Source of the DNA: Torulaspora globosa
Lineage: Eukaryota > Ascomycota > Saccharomycetes > Saccharomycetales > Saccharomycetaceae
Direction: 5' to 3'
Assembly (NCBI RefSeq): GCF_014133895.1
Contig: NC_050730.1
Coordinates: forward strand, 992,001-1,056,000
Length of the DNA: 64,000 nt
Below are positions 1-9,839 of this stretch, in pieces (position 1 is the stretch's first letter; each line of letters begins with the position of its first letter). The notes under the pieces are model-generated. The model was not told the DNA's origin and searched no databases. It saw only the letters and a list, made by a program, of their open reading frames with translations. The translations under genes and the position numbers were made by a program.

Positions 1-640
1 TTTTCCTTACAAGCACCCATCTAACTGTATCGAGGTTACTTTAAACGAAGAACCGATGAGCAAGATTAAGCTGAATAGACGGTCGATCTGGCTGTTTCGA
101 AGCCTTCAAGCCCTGCTGGCGGGCGTCTGGACCGGTGCCGCTGGGAGGAGCCGCTTACGCTGCCGCGAGAGAGTGCTGTGGTGTTCTTCAGCGCTCAGGA
201 CGCCAAACTACGTGACGGGATGCCAAGAGCATCGAGAGAGGCGGCCAGGACGCTGCTACGCCCAGGATACGCGTTGCTGTTGCGGGTTGACACGCGCCGG
301 TAGGGCTGAGCGGGACGGTGTCGTTGATTTTGCGTCAAACTGAGCGGTTCGCCGGAAAGACGTCCCTGAGAACAAGACTGGCGGGTGAGACCGGGGCAGC
401 AGAGGCTCAACACGCTTGGTCGAGGATCCTGGCGCGTTCCTGACGCAGATTAGTCGTTGGGAGCGCATTTCACGTGGTTTCGAGTTGTTTCCCAATTGGT
501 GCCAGATGTAAACAAGGCTTTAAGCCCTGGATGTTGTCGAAGAGAAGAAAGAAAATCGAGGAATTCAGCTGTTGAAGGGTGCTACTACAGCTTCTCGAGC
601 AGCACATTGCACTGCCGTTTTGGTTCGAATAGTGGCCCCG
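1..640. other. Intergenic region left of FIR1
   Basis: No gene is supported here. The stretch is relatively GC-rich between about 60 and 450. It holds one ATG-started open frame of 95 codons (56-343) whose product is rich in Arg and Cys and has no recognisable domain, which is typical of translated non-coding GC-rich DNA. In S. cerevisiae the neighbour on this side of FIR1 is YPT31, so this is probably the FIR1 promoter plus flanking DNA of a gene outside the window. An MCB core lies at 269-274. Confidence 0.6.
269..274. promoter_or_regulatory. MCB core (ACGCGT) upstream of FIR1
   Basis: A perfect ACGCGT palindrome, the core of the MluI cell-cycle box bound by Mbp1/Swi6, lies about 370 bp upstream of the FIR1 ATG. 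A second CGCGT core occurs near 433. The six-base match is seen directly. Its function is inference, because such short matches occur by chance. Confidence 0.3.
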
Positions 641-2887
641 ATGAGCCTGCCGTTAACGCCTGAAAGAGAGGCAGAAATCGGGCAGGTTGACAGATATGAG
701 TCAGCTACGCAATTGCATTCGATTTTGAGAAAACCGAATCTCGAGCTGGATCGCTTGTCTCCCAGTCCCCCGGTTCTGACACCGTCGCAAAACCAAAAGT
801 CTGTGTCGCCAAAATCGCAGGTACGATTTTCGATCCCAGATTCCAGTGGTCTGCAGCACGACGGTTCGATGGATGAAAGAGGCGCGACACTACCGTCTCC
901 TTCTAAGATTGTGTTCCCCAAAGATGCAGACGAACTCGAAGATGGCAGAGGTCTGCGGGCTGGCGATGGCATGACCAATCGTGGACATTTTGTGGATATG
1001 CACTCTCGGGTGATGTTAGATGTCCCTGAAGACATCTGGAACTTCCACACGGCTAGGAAAGAGCAGCACAGAAGGAAATCCCTGCAGTCTGGCACAGAGC
1101 AGCGACAGTCGCACAGGTCACACAGTCGAGGCTCATCTTTGCAAGCTATTATCGTGGAAACGATGGACTCGATATCGGATGAACGCGGCAGCCGCTTAGC
1201 ACCTACGGTCTTGGGGAGACCGGAACTGTTTTTAAGCCCGGAGTCCCCTTTGAACAGCTACAACATGCCTGTTCCTCTGGAGATTTCGCTACCGCCATAC
1301 TTGTCCCCTCTGAACAAGGAGAAAAAGAGGGCGAGTGTTGTTTTCGATGGCGAAGGCTACAGCCGGTTTAAAGAACTATCGTCGCCAAGTTCTGACGACA
1401 GCGGCTCCATACGATCCGCAGAGCATGATTTTTCTTTCAGCATCAGCCATAGAGATGACTCAGATGTCGATAAAGCACTGGGTCTCGATGAACATGCGAA
1501 TGTTAACTTAAAAATCCAGAATAAAAACTTGAGGAAACAAAAAATGTCGCCGCCCCCTCCATTCGCAGAAAATCAACCCTCTCCCTCGCTACAAGTATTG
1601 TCAACCCCCCTCAAACAAATTCACATTCCAGACCTGGAGAAGGAATCACAACTTAGAAGCGCTAATGGGACCTTGAAGTTTTTTGATGAATTTGAACCTT
1701 CACCACAACTCACAATAGCCACACAAGAGAATAAACAAATACCTAGCCCTGAAAGGCGAGTAGACCAATTGGATTTGAACTTCAGCTTTCCAAATGCTCG
1801 AGATTCGGATTTTGAAAGGGTTGATCCATCACCAACTTCGACAGAGTTCGAAAACAGAAGAAGAAGTCTGCAGCGTGATTCAGCACTTCGAATCGAAGGT
1901 CACAGACATAGAAGAAGCAAAAGCATACATAATACCGAAGATATGTTTGCGGCAACGTCAACTCCGCCAAGGATACCCAGCAGATCGCCACTGCGACCCA
2001 AATCCCCGAAAAGCGACAAAGCAACGGAATGCTCAAGTGGTCAGACCGATACAAGAGGGATGTCCTCACTTTATGAGGAAAATGACCAGGCTATCGATGA
2101 CACCTTGCACAACCCAGCGGAAGTTAGCCATCAAAGTGATTTGGAGGCCGGAAATCAAACAGAAGAAAGTATGAGAATAATTTTAGAAAGAAAGGTAAAC
2201 GTCCAAGATGGGACCAAACAGACATCCAGTGATCATGCGGCCAAAAATCATCTTACTTCCATGCATTCCTTTCCCGAGCCTGTTCGTCCACCTGGGGATG
2301 CCGAACTACAATCTTTGGGGAACGTGTCAATTAATCTACTGTCACCTAGAAGAAGCCTATCAAATGTCGGTAGTCAATCATCGCACAACTCAGAGTTCTC
2401 ACGGCAAAGTCCAGGCAGTACCGCTACGTCACAGCCGTCAGAGCCTTATGCATATATTCCATTTCTTAACACAGTCAAAAACCACAACTATCCACAGCAC
2501 ACGAAAGCAAGAGGAGATGAAAAGAATCACGGTTTCCACAGCATTTACGAAGTTCGAAATGGAAAGAAGGTTGAGGTTCTCGTCCTTGATGAAGATAGTT
2601 CAAAGGATGAGACAGAAACACTTTCCACTACAGCAGAAGACAAAATTTCATCTAATCAGCAGAGGAAATCAGTCTCCTACGAAGAAGCTATCAAAAATTA
2701 TGCCAAGATTCTACAAATGTGTGAGCACACAGCGTCTGAGGCAAAAAGCGTTATCTTGCAGCTTATTGAAGAAGCTTCATTAAATTCTAAAAACGCTTAT
2801 CGTCCTCCACCTTTAGCTTATACGAGTGCACCACAGGTAGCCGAATCAAAAAACTTGGGTAGAACACAACAGCGCAAGCAGCCCTAG
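641..2887 (+). CDS. FIR1: Fir1-like protein
   Basis: 748 residues. The identification with S. cerevisiae FIR1 (YER032W) rests mainly on the convergent neighbour ZRG8 and on the disordered, Ser/Pro/Asp-rich composition; no catalytic domain is visible. In S. cerevisiae Fir1 was reported as a partner of the mRNA 3'-end factor Ref2 and as a bud-neck inhibitor of early cell separation. The frame stays open upstream to a TTG at 572, but the first ATG is at 641 and starts MSLPLTPERE, so I use that. Many Ser-Pro pairs (SPSPP, SPKS, PSPT) suggest phosphorylation by proline-directed kinases. The region near the C-terminus around KSVSYEEAIKNYAKIL is predicted helical by eye and looks most conserved. Confidence 0.82.
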   Translation: MSLPLTPEREAEIGQVDRYESATQLHSILRKPNLELDRLSPSPPVLTPSQNQKSVSPKSQVRFSIPDSSGLQHDGSMDERGATLPSPSKIVFPKDADELEDGRGLRAGDGMTNRGHFVDMHSRVMLDVPEDIWNFHTARKEQHRRKSLQSGTEQRQSHRSHSRGSSLQAIIVETMDSISDERGSRLAPTVLGRPELFLSPESPLNSYNMPVPLEISLPPYLSPLNKEKKRASVVFDGEGYSRFKELSSPSSDDSGSIRSAEHDFSFSISHRDDSDVDKALGLDEHANVNLKIQNKNLRKQKMSPPPPFAENQPSPSLQVLSTPLKQIHIPDLEKESQLRSANGTLKFFDEFEPSPQLTIATQENKQIPSPERRVDQLDLNFSFPNARDSDFERVDPSPTSTEFENRRRSLQRDSALRIEGHRHRRSKSIHNTEDMFAATSTPPRIPSRSPLRPKSPKSDKATECSSGQTDTRGMSSLYEENDQAIDDTLHNPAEVSHQSDLEAGNQTEESMRIILERKVNVQDGTKQTSSDHAAKNHLTSMHSFPEPVRPPGDAELQSLGNVSINLLSPRRSLSNVGSQSSHNSEFSRQSPGSTATSQPSEPYAYIPFLNTVKNHNYPQHTKARGDEKNHGFHSIYEVRNGKKVEVLVLDEDSSKDETETLSTTAEDKISSNQQRKSVSYEEAIKNYAKILQMCEHTASEAKSVILQLIEEASLNSKNAYRPPPLAYTSAPQVAESKNLGRTQQRKQP

Positions 2888-2995
2888 CTAAACCGAGAGG
2901 AATACATGACAGCTTTTGAAAAGTGACGGAAAAATGTGATATATGACACATAATGCAATTGTTTAAGTACAGATGTTTAATTAATGCTAAGCCCT

Positions 2996-5536
2996 TCACT
3001 GCAGCTGTAACGATGGGGAATTGTCGACCGAAGAAGAGTTTTCCTGAATGGGGCTCAAAGAATAGTCATTCAAATACTCTGGTTTCGGTTTTTTGAAGGA
3101 ATTGGTAGGTGTTACGGGGTTGCAAGCCTCCCCATTCTTTTTGATGGGCGAAATAACGTAATCTTCGTTGTTATTGTTGGGCGACGTCAGATAACCTTGG
3201 CCAGCCTGAGGTGATTTTTGTGCTGATCTTTCTATCGGTGAGCGCTCCCCACAATAGTTAAAAAATGTAACAGTCTTATTCTTTATCTCCAATTTGTTTC
3301 GAGTTGGTGTACTCTCTCTAGCAGCACCAATTGGTTGTTCTGAATAGCTGTGCGTGCTCCTAAATGATCCTCTATTCGAAAGTTTTAGAGGAGATTTATT
3401 TGAGTTGAGATCCTGCTCTGTGTCTGAAAAGTCGAAATCTTCGGGCACCGTATTGATCTCATCTAGGTAATCATCTTCGGTGATTCCGTTACGCTGGTTG
3501 TACTTATCTTCCTCAGCCTCATCAATAAAGTAGAGATTACTCATTAAACCTGGTACTTCGGAATCAAGGCTGCTGTTCAGATCGTGAATCTTCAAAGTTT
3601 GCGATCTTGCAGGCCGCGGCAGTGATGGTGTAATATTTAAACCAGGGCTCAGATGAGAATCCGCACTTGCCGCTGAATCCATTGAAGGGTCCATTGGTGG
3701 TGTTACGAATATGTGCACAGGCGTACCGGATCGAACTGGCAAGCTCTGCGCGGAGCTTATATCTTTCCCTGTATGGTTGGAGATGTCTTTGGTGGCATCT
3801 TTAAGTCCATTACTTTGGGAATCATTTTCGATAGAGAAGGCGTGAGCTAACTGCTCCTTGTCGTAAATGGTATTATCAGGCTCATCGTTGTTGCGAAATT
3901 CGCCGTTCCATCCGCTGTCCACTTCGCTTTCATCGTCCTCATCACTGTCAACAAGATCGAAAATATCGGAAAAGCTTTTGATTGCTTTCGTCGTCATCTT
4001 CTTTTCTGGTGGTCTTTTCTTCGATCCGGAGTCCGCAGCATTTTTAATCTTAGAACAGCCTCCGCCATACTTATTGTTCAAACTTCCCTGATCATCAGGA
4101 TTCGATACCGGCAGTTCTGTGGGACTAGTTGCGGCTTCGTATTCTTGGCTTTCATCCTCCGTGTTTAGTTGATATTCAGAGTCCTCAGCATCGTCAGATA
4201 AATCAAAAAGGTCATTATATCTCTTGAGCGGTTTTGCAGAATTTGGATCTGAGTCACCTGGACCGTCTGCAGGACTGGAAACTGCGATGAAAGTCTCATC
4301 AGTGAGATGGAAATCATTGTTTTGAAGATCATCTCCATAAAAGTTCATATCTTCATCGAAATCCTCGTCATCATAGACATCATCGATATATACCGCCTCT
4401 TTAGGTTCTGGTTTCGAATAATACTTCACTGAAGATGTTCTGCCATTCAAACCGCTCATCTCGAAGGAAAACTTAGATGTGTCGTCATCTTCCTCGTCAA
4501 TCTCTGGCGTACGCAACATTGACCCATCATCCTCCTCTGTCTCCGAACCGTCATGCTTCTCTGTTTCAAGATCAGTAGCGTCTTCGAAACTGACAGAAAC
4601 GCCCAGATGGTCCTTCTTCGAAGCATCTGAAGGATGAGCTTCATTCGTTGCCCTACCATTCAAAGCCAGCTGCTTTTGTGTGTCTGATGAACTTCCAGGT
4701 CTATCACTTGTATTATCTGGTTGTTCCAAGTTTTGCAATGGAGCTAATGGAGAGATGGTTGATTCTAACAAGTTCAAACTTACCGTTGATGATTTCTCCA
4801 AGGTAATGATATCGTCATGCGAATGGATTCTTGCCTGCCTATTCTTGCTTTTGACCTTCCAAAGCTCGTTGTAAACATGCTTATCTCTAGTCGGCTCGGA
4901 GCGCCTCAGCAATTGCTCATCAGCCGACGATGTGCGAGGAAGGGCATTCTCATACGAAGCTGTGGTGAGAGATGAGATAGCAGAACCTCTTCGCAGGCTG
5001 GTTATTCGCACAGCGGGTTCCAAATCTTGCGAAAAGACGTTATCTCCGCCTGAAGGATTGTTCAGAATGATAACGGGATGCTGCTTGTCCGTGTTGTCAC
5101 CCCAATTATGTGTGATTGTGCCCTTGATAGATGGGATTGTCGCTTCATCTCCGTTCAATTGCGTCGCTTCAAGCGTGGAACCCGAATTCCTGCTTGGTGC
5201 TTCTGTGATATTTGGTATATCATGGTTACTTCCTGATGATGCTGCAACTTGAGCTAAAGCTGTTGACGAGGAGTTCTTTTTGAATAGCTTTGTACTGAAC
5301 ATTTTCTTGTTAGCCAACCTGTGAAGGGATTCAAAACTGGGTGAATGCTTCGAGCCATTGCTATTATGTGAAATCTGTGTTGGAGTTGATGGAACAAAGG
5401 CCAGCGAATCCTCGAGAATCTTTTGTGATGTTGAATTATCACTTCGTCGTCCTGTTTTTGGTGGAGATACTGCTATTCTTGAAGGACTTTCATCCAGCGA
5501 ATTCGCCTTCTTGTAGGACTTGATAAACGACCTCAT
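2996..5536 (-). CDS. ZRG8: Zrg8-like protein
   Basis: 846 residues, starting at an ATG with MRSFIKSYKKANSLDESP, very like the S. cerevisiae Zrg8 (YER033C) N-terminus. Other shared blocks are SFESLHRLANK near residue 68, IKGTITHNWGD near 137, NRQARIHSHDD near 233 and VKYYSKPEP near 368. The rest is acidic and low complexity with runs of Asp and Glu. Zrg8 is a poorly characterised bud-site protein of the RAM-pathway group whose transcription responds to zinc. It is convergent with FIR1, 108 bp apart, as in S. cerevisiae. Confidence 0.93.
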   Translation of the reverse strand: MRSFIKSYKKANSLDESPSRIAVSPPKTGRRSDNSTSQKILEDSLAFVPSTPTQISHNSNGSKHSPSFESLHRLANKKMFSTKLFKKNSSSTALAQVAASSGSNHDIPNITEAPSRNSGSTLEATQLNGDEATIPSIKGTITHNWGDNTDKQHPVIILNNPSGGDNVFSQDLEPAVRITSLRRGSAISSLTTASYENALPRTSSADEQLLRRSEPTRDKHVYNELWKVKSKNRQARIHSHDDIITLEKSSTVSLNLLESTISPLAPLQNLEQPDNTSDRPGSSSDTQKQLALNGRATNEAHPSDASKKDHLGVSVSFEDATDLETEKHDGSETEEDDGSMLRTPEIDEEDDDTSKFSFEMSGLNGRTSSVKYYSKPEPKEAVYIDDVYDDEDFDEDMNFYGDDLQNNDFHLTDETFIAVSSPADGPGDSDPNSAKPLKRYNDLFDLSDDAEDSEYQLNTEDESQEYEAATSPTELPVSNPDDQGSLNNKYGGGCSKIKNAADSGSKKRPPEKKMTTKAIKSFSDIFDLVDSDEDDESEVDSGWNGEFRNNDEPDNTIYDKEQLAHAFSIENDSQSNGLKDATKDISNHTGKDISSAQSLPVRSGTPVHIFVTPPMDPSMDSAASADSHLSPGLNITPSLPRPARSQTLKIHDLNSSLDSEVPGLMSNLYFIDEAEEDKYNQRNGITEDDYLDEINTVPEDFDFSDTEQDLNSNKSPLKLSNRGSFRSTHSYSEQPIGAARESTPTRNKLEIKNKTVTFFNYCGERSPIERSAQKSPQAGQGYLTSPNNNNEDYVISPIKKNGEACNPVTPTNSFKKPKPEYLNDYSLSPIQENSSSVDNSPSLQLQ

Positions 5537-5741
5537 CAGCAGTTGAACCGTGACCAGCAGGCTGCTCAGCCGGTAAACATGATTCTTTCTTACTGATCAC
5601 TTACTGACCAACTCATCAGTAAGGGCTCGTTCTTTTTCCGTGCTGTCAGACTGGCGCAGCACTAATTATCAATCGAAGAGCATATATAATAAAGACTGCT
5701 CCTGGGTGCTGAGATTCTGTATGTAAATTGTAGTCTAAATA

Positions 5742-6869
5742 TCAGAACGTCAATCGTTCCAGTTCCCTGGTCAGGCGGGCCGCTCCGCCGGTTGAAGTGT
5801 CCGTGTCGAGAGTCATCTTAGCTCGATTTCTCTCTAGGCCCTCCAGTAATATGCATGCCTTGCAGATCTTGTTGCTCGACAGATAGCCACACCTTTCGCA
5901 GGTGTTACCGTCCACAAATTTCGAAGGTCTTCCCAGCGACACTGCACCATCGCTTCGTACTTCCATAACTTCCGAAGGCGAGATCTTTTTCTGCCTTTTT
6001 GGCTTAAGGACAAGGTTCTCTCCGCTATGGATGATATCCAGGATACAACTGGGCCGCTGCATCTCTAGATTCTTCATGAGCTCTCTTGCTGTACCTCTGA
6101 AAGCCTCCGGGGCGTAGGAACACTCCGTTGAGAAATAATCAAGCTTCTTGTAGTGGGCATACAGTACAATTTCCTTTTGGTAAGAGTATTTGAAGGGCTT
6201 CGATCTCTTGATCGGCGACCCAGTGCTTTGCGTTATGATGGCGGTCGACTTCTCCAACCGAGCAACATCACCACGAAATATGTTCATTAAAACCGTCTCG
6301 GCCATGTCGTCTGCGTTGTGGCCCGTGACAACGTGCGCTATGCCAAGTTTCGCTGCTCCACGGTCCAAGGCCTGTCTTCTGAAAACACCACAATACGTAC
6401 AGCTGTTCCTCACACCGGCACATGCCACGATCTCGTCCATCGTCCAGTTATACAGGTCTCTGTAGGAAACGATTTCCAACGGCAGATTGTATTGGACCTG
6501 ATTCCTCTTCACGGTCGCCAGCGAGTCATCTCGATATCCGATTATCCCCTCATCGATACTCAGTAGAATGATCTCAATACCGTAATCATGCCGTTCGTTC
6601 AATAGCTTTAGGATGTATGCCAGCACTGTAGAGTCCTTACCACCGGATGCCCCCACGGCAACCTTCTCCCCCCTGTGAAAAAGCTTGTTGCTGACAATAG
6701 TGTTATGGATCTCAGTTTCGAATACGTGGAAGAAGCAAAGTTTGCAAACCTTTTGTAGGTTTTTCGGCCTCCTCAGCAGAGCTTTCCGACAGTGGCATAG
6801 CTCGCACAGTTGTGACACTTTGATCTCTGATTTTCTGTTAACTGGATCCGATGGTGGAGTGAAGGACAT
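5742..6869 (-). CDS. NCS6: Cytoplasmic tRNA 2-thiolation protein Ncs6
   Basis: 375 residues. Ncs6 (with Ncs2) is the adenylating enzyme that thiolates U34 of cytosolic Lys, Glu and Gln tRNAs in the Urm1 pathway. The sequence shows paired CxxC motifs at residues 22-25 and 42-45, the PP-loop ATPase motif SGGKDST at 75-81, the internal [11 protein letters not shown] segment and a C-terminal Cys cluster (CERCGY, CKAC). The open frame continues 17 codons further upstream with an earlier ATG-like start, but [11 protein letters not shown] matches the S. cerevisiae start, so the ATG at 6869 is preferred. VAM7 lies upstream in tandem, as in S. cerevisiae YGL211W-YGL212W. Confidence 0.96.
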   Translation of the reverse strand: MSFTPPSDPVNRKSEIKVSQLCELCHCRKALLRRPKNLQKVCKLCFFHVFETEIHNTIVSNKLFHRGEKVAVGASGGKDSTVLAYILKLLNERHDYGIEIILLSIDEGIIGYRDDSLATVKRNQVQYNLPLEIVSYRDLYNWTMDEIVACAGVRNSCTYCGVFRRQALDRGAAKLGIAHVVTGHNADDMAETVLMNIFRGDVARLEKSTAIITQSTGSPIKRSKPFKYSYQKEIVLYAHYKKLDYFSTECSYAPEAFRGTARELMKNLEMQRPSCILDIIHSGENLVLKPKRQKKISPSEVMEVRSDGAVSLGRPSKFVDGNTCERCGYLSSNKICKACILLEGLERNRAKMTLDTDTSTGGAARLTRELERLTF

Positions 6870-7015
6870 AGCTGAATAGTCAAACGACACAGATGATCTT
6901 CTTTTCGATATCTGGCCCATATCTCGTCATTGTAGCTAAATCCACTAATAGTTTTTCAGGAAAAAAGTGGAAAACTCGCAATGCGTTTAAGCCGCTGGCT
7001 GGGTTCGAATGGGCG

Positions 7016-8101
7016 CTAGTCGCTGTTAAACTGCTTGGCCTTTCTGTTGGCAACACGAAGCCTCGTCGCTGTATCGTCAACGTCGTTTCCCAGCAGGTCT
7101 AGTAGATCATTCTGTTGTGCTAGTTCCTGGTTCATTTCTATTGAGAGGTTTTTCTGTCTTTGGATAATCTTGCGCATCTCTTCCAGTTCCTTATCTTGGT
7201 CCTGCATCTTGGACTTATGCAGTTGCAGAAGTTGCCGGTTATCGAGCTGCTCGGTCTCACCGGTCTCACCAAACTTCCGCCGACCGGCTAGAGGTTTCTT
7301 GGGAGATCTCTGCGCAACAGAATCCGGGAACAATGCGCTTCTTACTCGGTCGTCATCATCGGCGGTGGGCTCTCTTCCAGAACCTGAGTAGCTGTCCGCG
7401 TCATGAGCCTGTTCAAGCGCCATTTCATTGACGTCACGCTTCAGGGTGGACAGCAGATTGGATCGCCTTTCTGCCTCGGTTTCTCCTATCTGCCGGGATT
7501 GGCTTTGCTCCCGTAGTCCAGCTTCCATGTTGTACAGATCAAGACGCAGCTCCATCAAGAGCTTTGACCTCTCAGAGCTCCCCGCGCGCCTGGCCTGCTC
7601 CAGGATCGTCTTCGAGTCCTTCAGCTTGGTCATCCACTGTGCTGCATCACTAAGATCAAGCGAATGGGTCTGATGCACGTTCCGACTGCCGGACTCACCA
7701 GCAGTTGCGTTCCAGCCTGCAGATAGTTTAAGAAACTTGGAGACATGTTCGGAGTTTTTCCATTTGGTGTCGAACGAATCGTTGAGCATATCCTTGAGAA
7801 ACTTGGCCAGCTGTGTCTTTCTTTCCTCGATGATGTAAGGATCGACAGCACTTCTCTTCCAGCCAAACCTGCGACCCGGCAACTCATAAGGCAGCTCCGC
7901 ACCGAATTGCTTCTCCAGCTTGTTCTTCAGGTCCAGAAACTCGGAATACCGTCTATATACGTGTTGCTCGTACACTTGTTCCGGTCCATGCCCTGAATCC
8001 TGTCGAACAATCCTGATCAGCACGCCGTAGAGGGCGTAGGACTCCTTCATAATCCGAACGTCCTCGAGAGCCACATCCACTCGAATATTCTGGCCCTTCA
8101 T
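7016..8101 (-). CDS. VAM7: Vacuolar SNARE Vam7 with PX domain
   Basis: 361 residues (S. cerevisiae 316). Vam7 is the soluble Qc-SNARE of homotypic vacuole fusion. The N-terminal ~130 residues read as a PX domain for PI3P (RRYSEFLDLKNKLEK, then ERKTQLAKFLKDML). The last ~60 residues are a SNARE helix starting at LHKSKMQDQDKELEEM with heptads and the family's EMNQEL and NDLLDLLGNDVDD blocks. There is no transmembrane segment, as expected. The ATG at 8101 gives MKGQNIRVDV. It is divergent from SKI8 across 161 bp. Confidence 0.95.
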   Translation of the reverse strand: MKGQNIRVDVALEDVRIMKESYALYGVLIRIVRQDSGHGPEQVYEQHVYRRYSEFLDLKNKLEKQFGAELPYELPGRRFGWKRSAVDPYIIEERKTQLAKFLKDMLNDSFDTKWKNSEHVSKFLKLSAGWNATAGESGSRNVHQTHSLDLSDAAQWMTKLKDSKTILEQARRAGSSERSKLLMELRLDLYNMEAGLREQSQSRQIGETEAERRSNLLSTLKRDVNEMALEQAHDADSYSGSGREPTADDDDRVRSALFPDSVAQRSPKKPLAGRRKFGETGETEQLDNRQLLQLHKSKMQDQDKELEEMRKIIQRQKNLSIEMNQELAQQNDLLDLLGNDVDDTATRLRVANRKAKQFNSD

Positions 8102-8262
8102 GATGAAGCCTACCGGCTGACTAGTGGTGAAGTGAGACCTCTTTGTCTAGTAGTGGTTATGATAGCTAATGTTCTTGTAGTCGAAGGGCTAAAAAAATGT
8201 CCACCTTGGTACCAACAAGGAGGCGATTGAAGGCTAGTTAGCGACGTCTAATAGCGCTGGAA

Positions 8263-9549
8263 ATGTCAAATCTGTTCATCTCAACCACGAATTGTGGTAA
8301 AGCTCACGAAGCTGATATCTTTGGTCTAGCTGTGTGTGTGCCATACACTGTAACATGCTCTGGTGACGGTTCAATCAAGCTGTGGAAAAACAAACTGTTG
8401 GATAATGAGATGGCTAGAGATCATTTGATTACTCAATTCGTCAGTAAGACTGGAGTCCATCACGTAGACGTGTTCCATTCTGTTGAGAAAGGCGGAAATG
8501 AGATCTGCGTAGTGGCCTGCGTAGCCTTTTCTGGCGAGGTCTTCTTCTATGAAGTGGATGTGAAGAATGGTTCACTCAGGAGTCTAGATTTACTGTCTGC
8601 GAAGGAGAAGAAGAGGTCTTACTGGGCTGTGAGATGGTTCAAGAGCGAGGACCAGATCGTGTGCCACCAGTTCGCCGCTACAGACGTCAAAGGAAACACA
8701 TACGTTTGGAGATTCCATCCTTTCACTCACGAGATCGATGAGGAGGCAGCACAGAAGGAGAGGTTGAAGAGGGAGGCAAAGCTGAGGAGGAACAACTTTC
8801 AGCCGCTAGATGAGGAGCCTAAAGAGGAGCACAATGACCAGAATGGCACCAATTTGGAGGTTCATCTGCATCTCACTGCGCAAGGGGAGATTCCGGTGTC
8901 ACAGCCGGTGTTTGCTACATCCCTGGACATTTCGCCCAACGGTTTGATTGCGACCGGATTCGCTAATGGTAGCGTAGTCGTTTCGCAGCTCAGTACTTTG
9001 AGGCCTGTCCATAGCTTTGAGGGTTTCGAAATACAGGGTGTGGAACAAAACAGCAATACAGTTCGTGCTGTTAGGTTCTCGCCCTTGGGAACGCTGCTTG
9101 CTGTTGCGAACGACTCTGGATCGTTCGGTTGTGTCACGCTGTATGAAACAGAATACGGCGAACGGGTAGGATCGCTATCGGTACCGACTCATAGCTCTCA
9201 AACAAGCATAGGGTCTTTCGCTCATGACGGATGGGTCTTTGACTTATCCTTCAACACCACCGGCGAAACGCTGGCGACATGTGGTTATGACGGAAAAGTC
9301 AGAGTCTGGGAGGTTAAATCAAGAGAACGGGTCTCTACAATCAATCTTACGGCAAATGATATCGAAGACGAGAAAGAGATCTTGCTTGAAGATGAGAATG
9401 GCAATTCCCTGAAAGTTCCACCGGTATTCGGCGTCAGCTTCATTGCCAAAGGTGTTCGTGGTGGTATGGGTAGTGATTCGAACGAAGGATTATGTTGTGT
9501 ATGTATGGACCGGAGTGTAAGGTGGTTTAGAGAAGCTGGTGGTGCTTGA
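8263..9549 (+). CDS. SKI8: Ski complex WD40 subunit Ski8
   Basis: 428 residues (S. cerevisiae 397). Ski8 is the WD-repeat scaffold of the Ski2-Ski3-Ski8 complex, which feeds RNA into the cytoplasmic exosome; in S. cerevisiae it also works with Spo11 in meiosis. The N-terminus has the family block HEADIFGLAV followed by SGDGSIKLWK. Later WD repeats include CGYDGKVRVWEV, and the C-terminus ends CMDRSVRWFREAGG. A charged insert (EEAAQKERLKREAKLRRNN) accounts for part of the extra length. The ATG is at 8263. Confidence 0.95.
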   Translation: MSNLFISTTNCGKAHEADIFGLAVCVPYTVTCSGDGSIKLWKNKLLDNEMARDHLITQFVSKTGVHHVDVFHSVEKGGNEICVVACVAFSGEVFFYEVDVKNGSLRSLDLLSAKEKKRSYWAVRWFKSEDQIVCHQFAATDVKGNTYVWRFHPFTHEIDEEAAQKERLKREAKLRRNNFQPLDEEPKEEHNDQNGTNLEVHLHLTAQGEIPVSQPVFATSLDISPNGLIATGFANGSVVVSQLSTLRPVHSFEGFEIQGVEQNSNTVRAVRFSPLGTLLAVANDSGSFGCVTLYETEYGERVGSLSVPTHSSQTSIGSFAHDGWVFDLSFNTTGETLATCGYDGKVRVWEVKSRERVSTINLTANDIEDEKEILLEDENGNSLKVPPVFGVSFIAKGVRGGMGSDSNEGLCCVCMDRSVRWFREAGGA

Positions 9550-9839
9550 GCGATGGAAGGCTATACAGATCACAATGCTGCACCTCCGGTTTCCTTCTGT
9601 AAGCACATAAAGGAAATCCGAGTTCCATAACCAAGTAGCGGTAGAAAAAAAAAAACTAACATACTATGTATAGAAAAAAAATTTGGTACCTTTAACTCTA
9701 ATTGATGTATCTCTTTTGATTCTTTCAGTCCAAACAGTGCCTTTCCGAAAAATACAACCTTTTCAATCCAAAATACTGATAAATGACCGAGCTACTAGAG
9801 ATCCCGCATAAAATAAATATGATCAATTTGCGTTTTCGA

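Noticed and set aside
56..343. 95-codon ATG-started frame at the left edge
   Set aside because: The product is rich in Arg, Cys and Gly with no domain, and the region is GC-rich promoter-like DNA. No known gene lies at this place next to FIR1.
2208..2783. 191-codon frame overlapping FIR1 in another frame
   Set aside because: It is an alternative frame of a low-complexity gene. FIR1 spans it continuously and nothing supports a second product.
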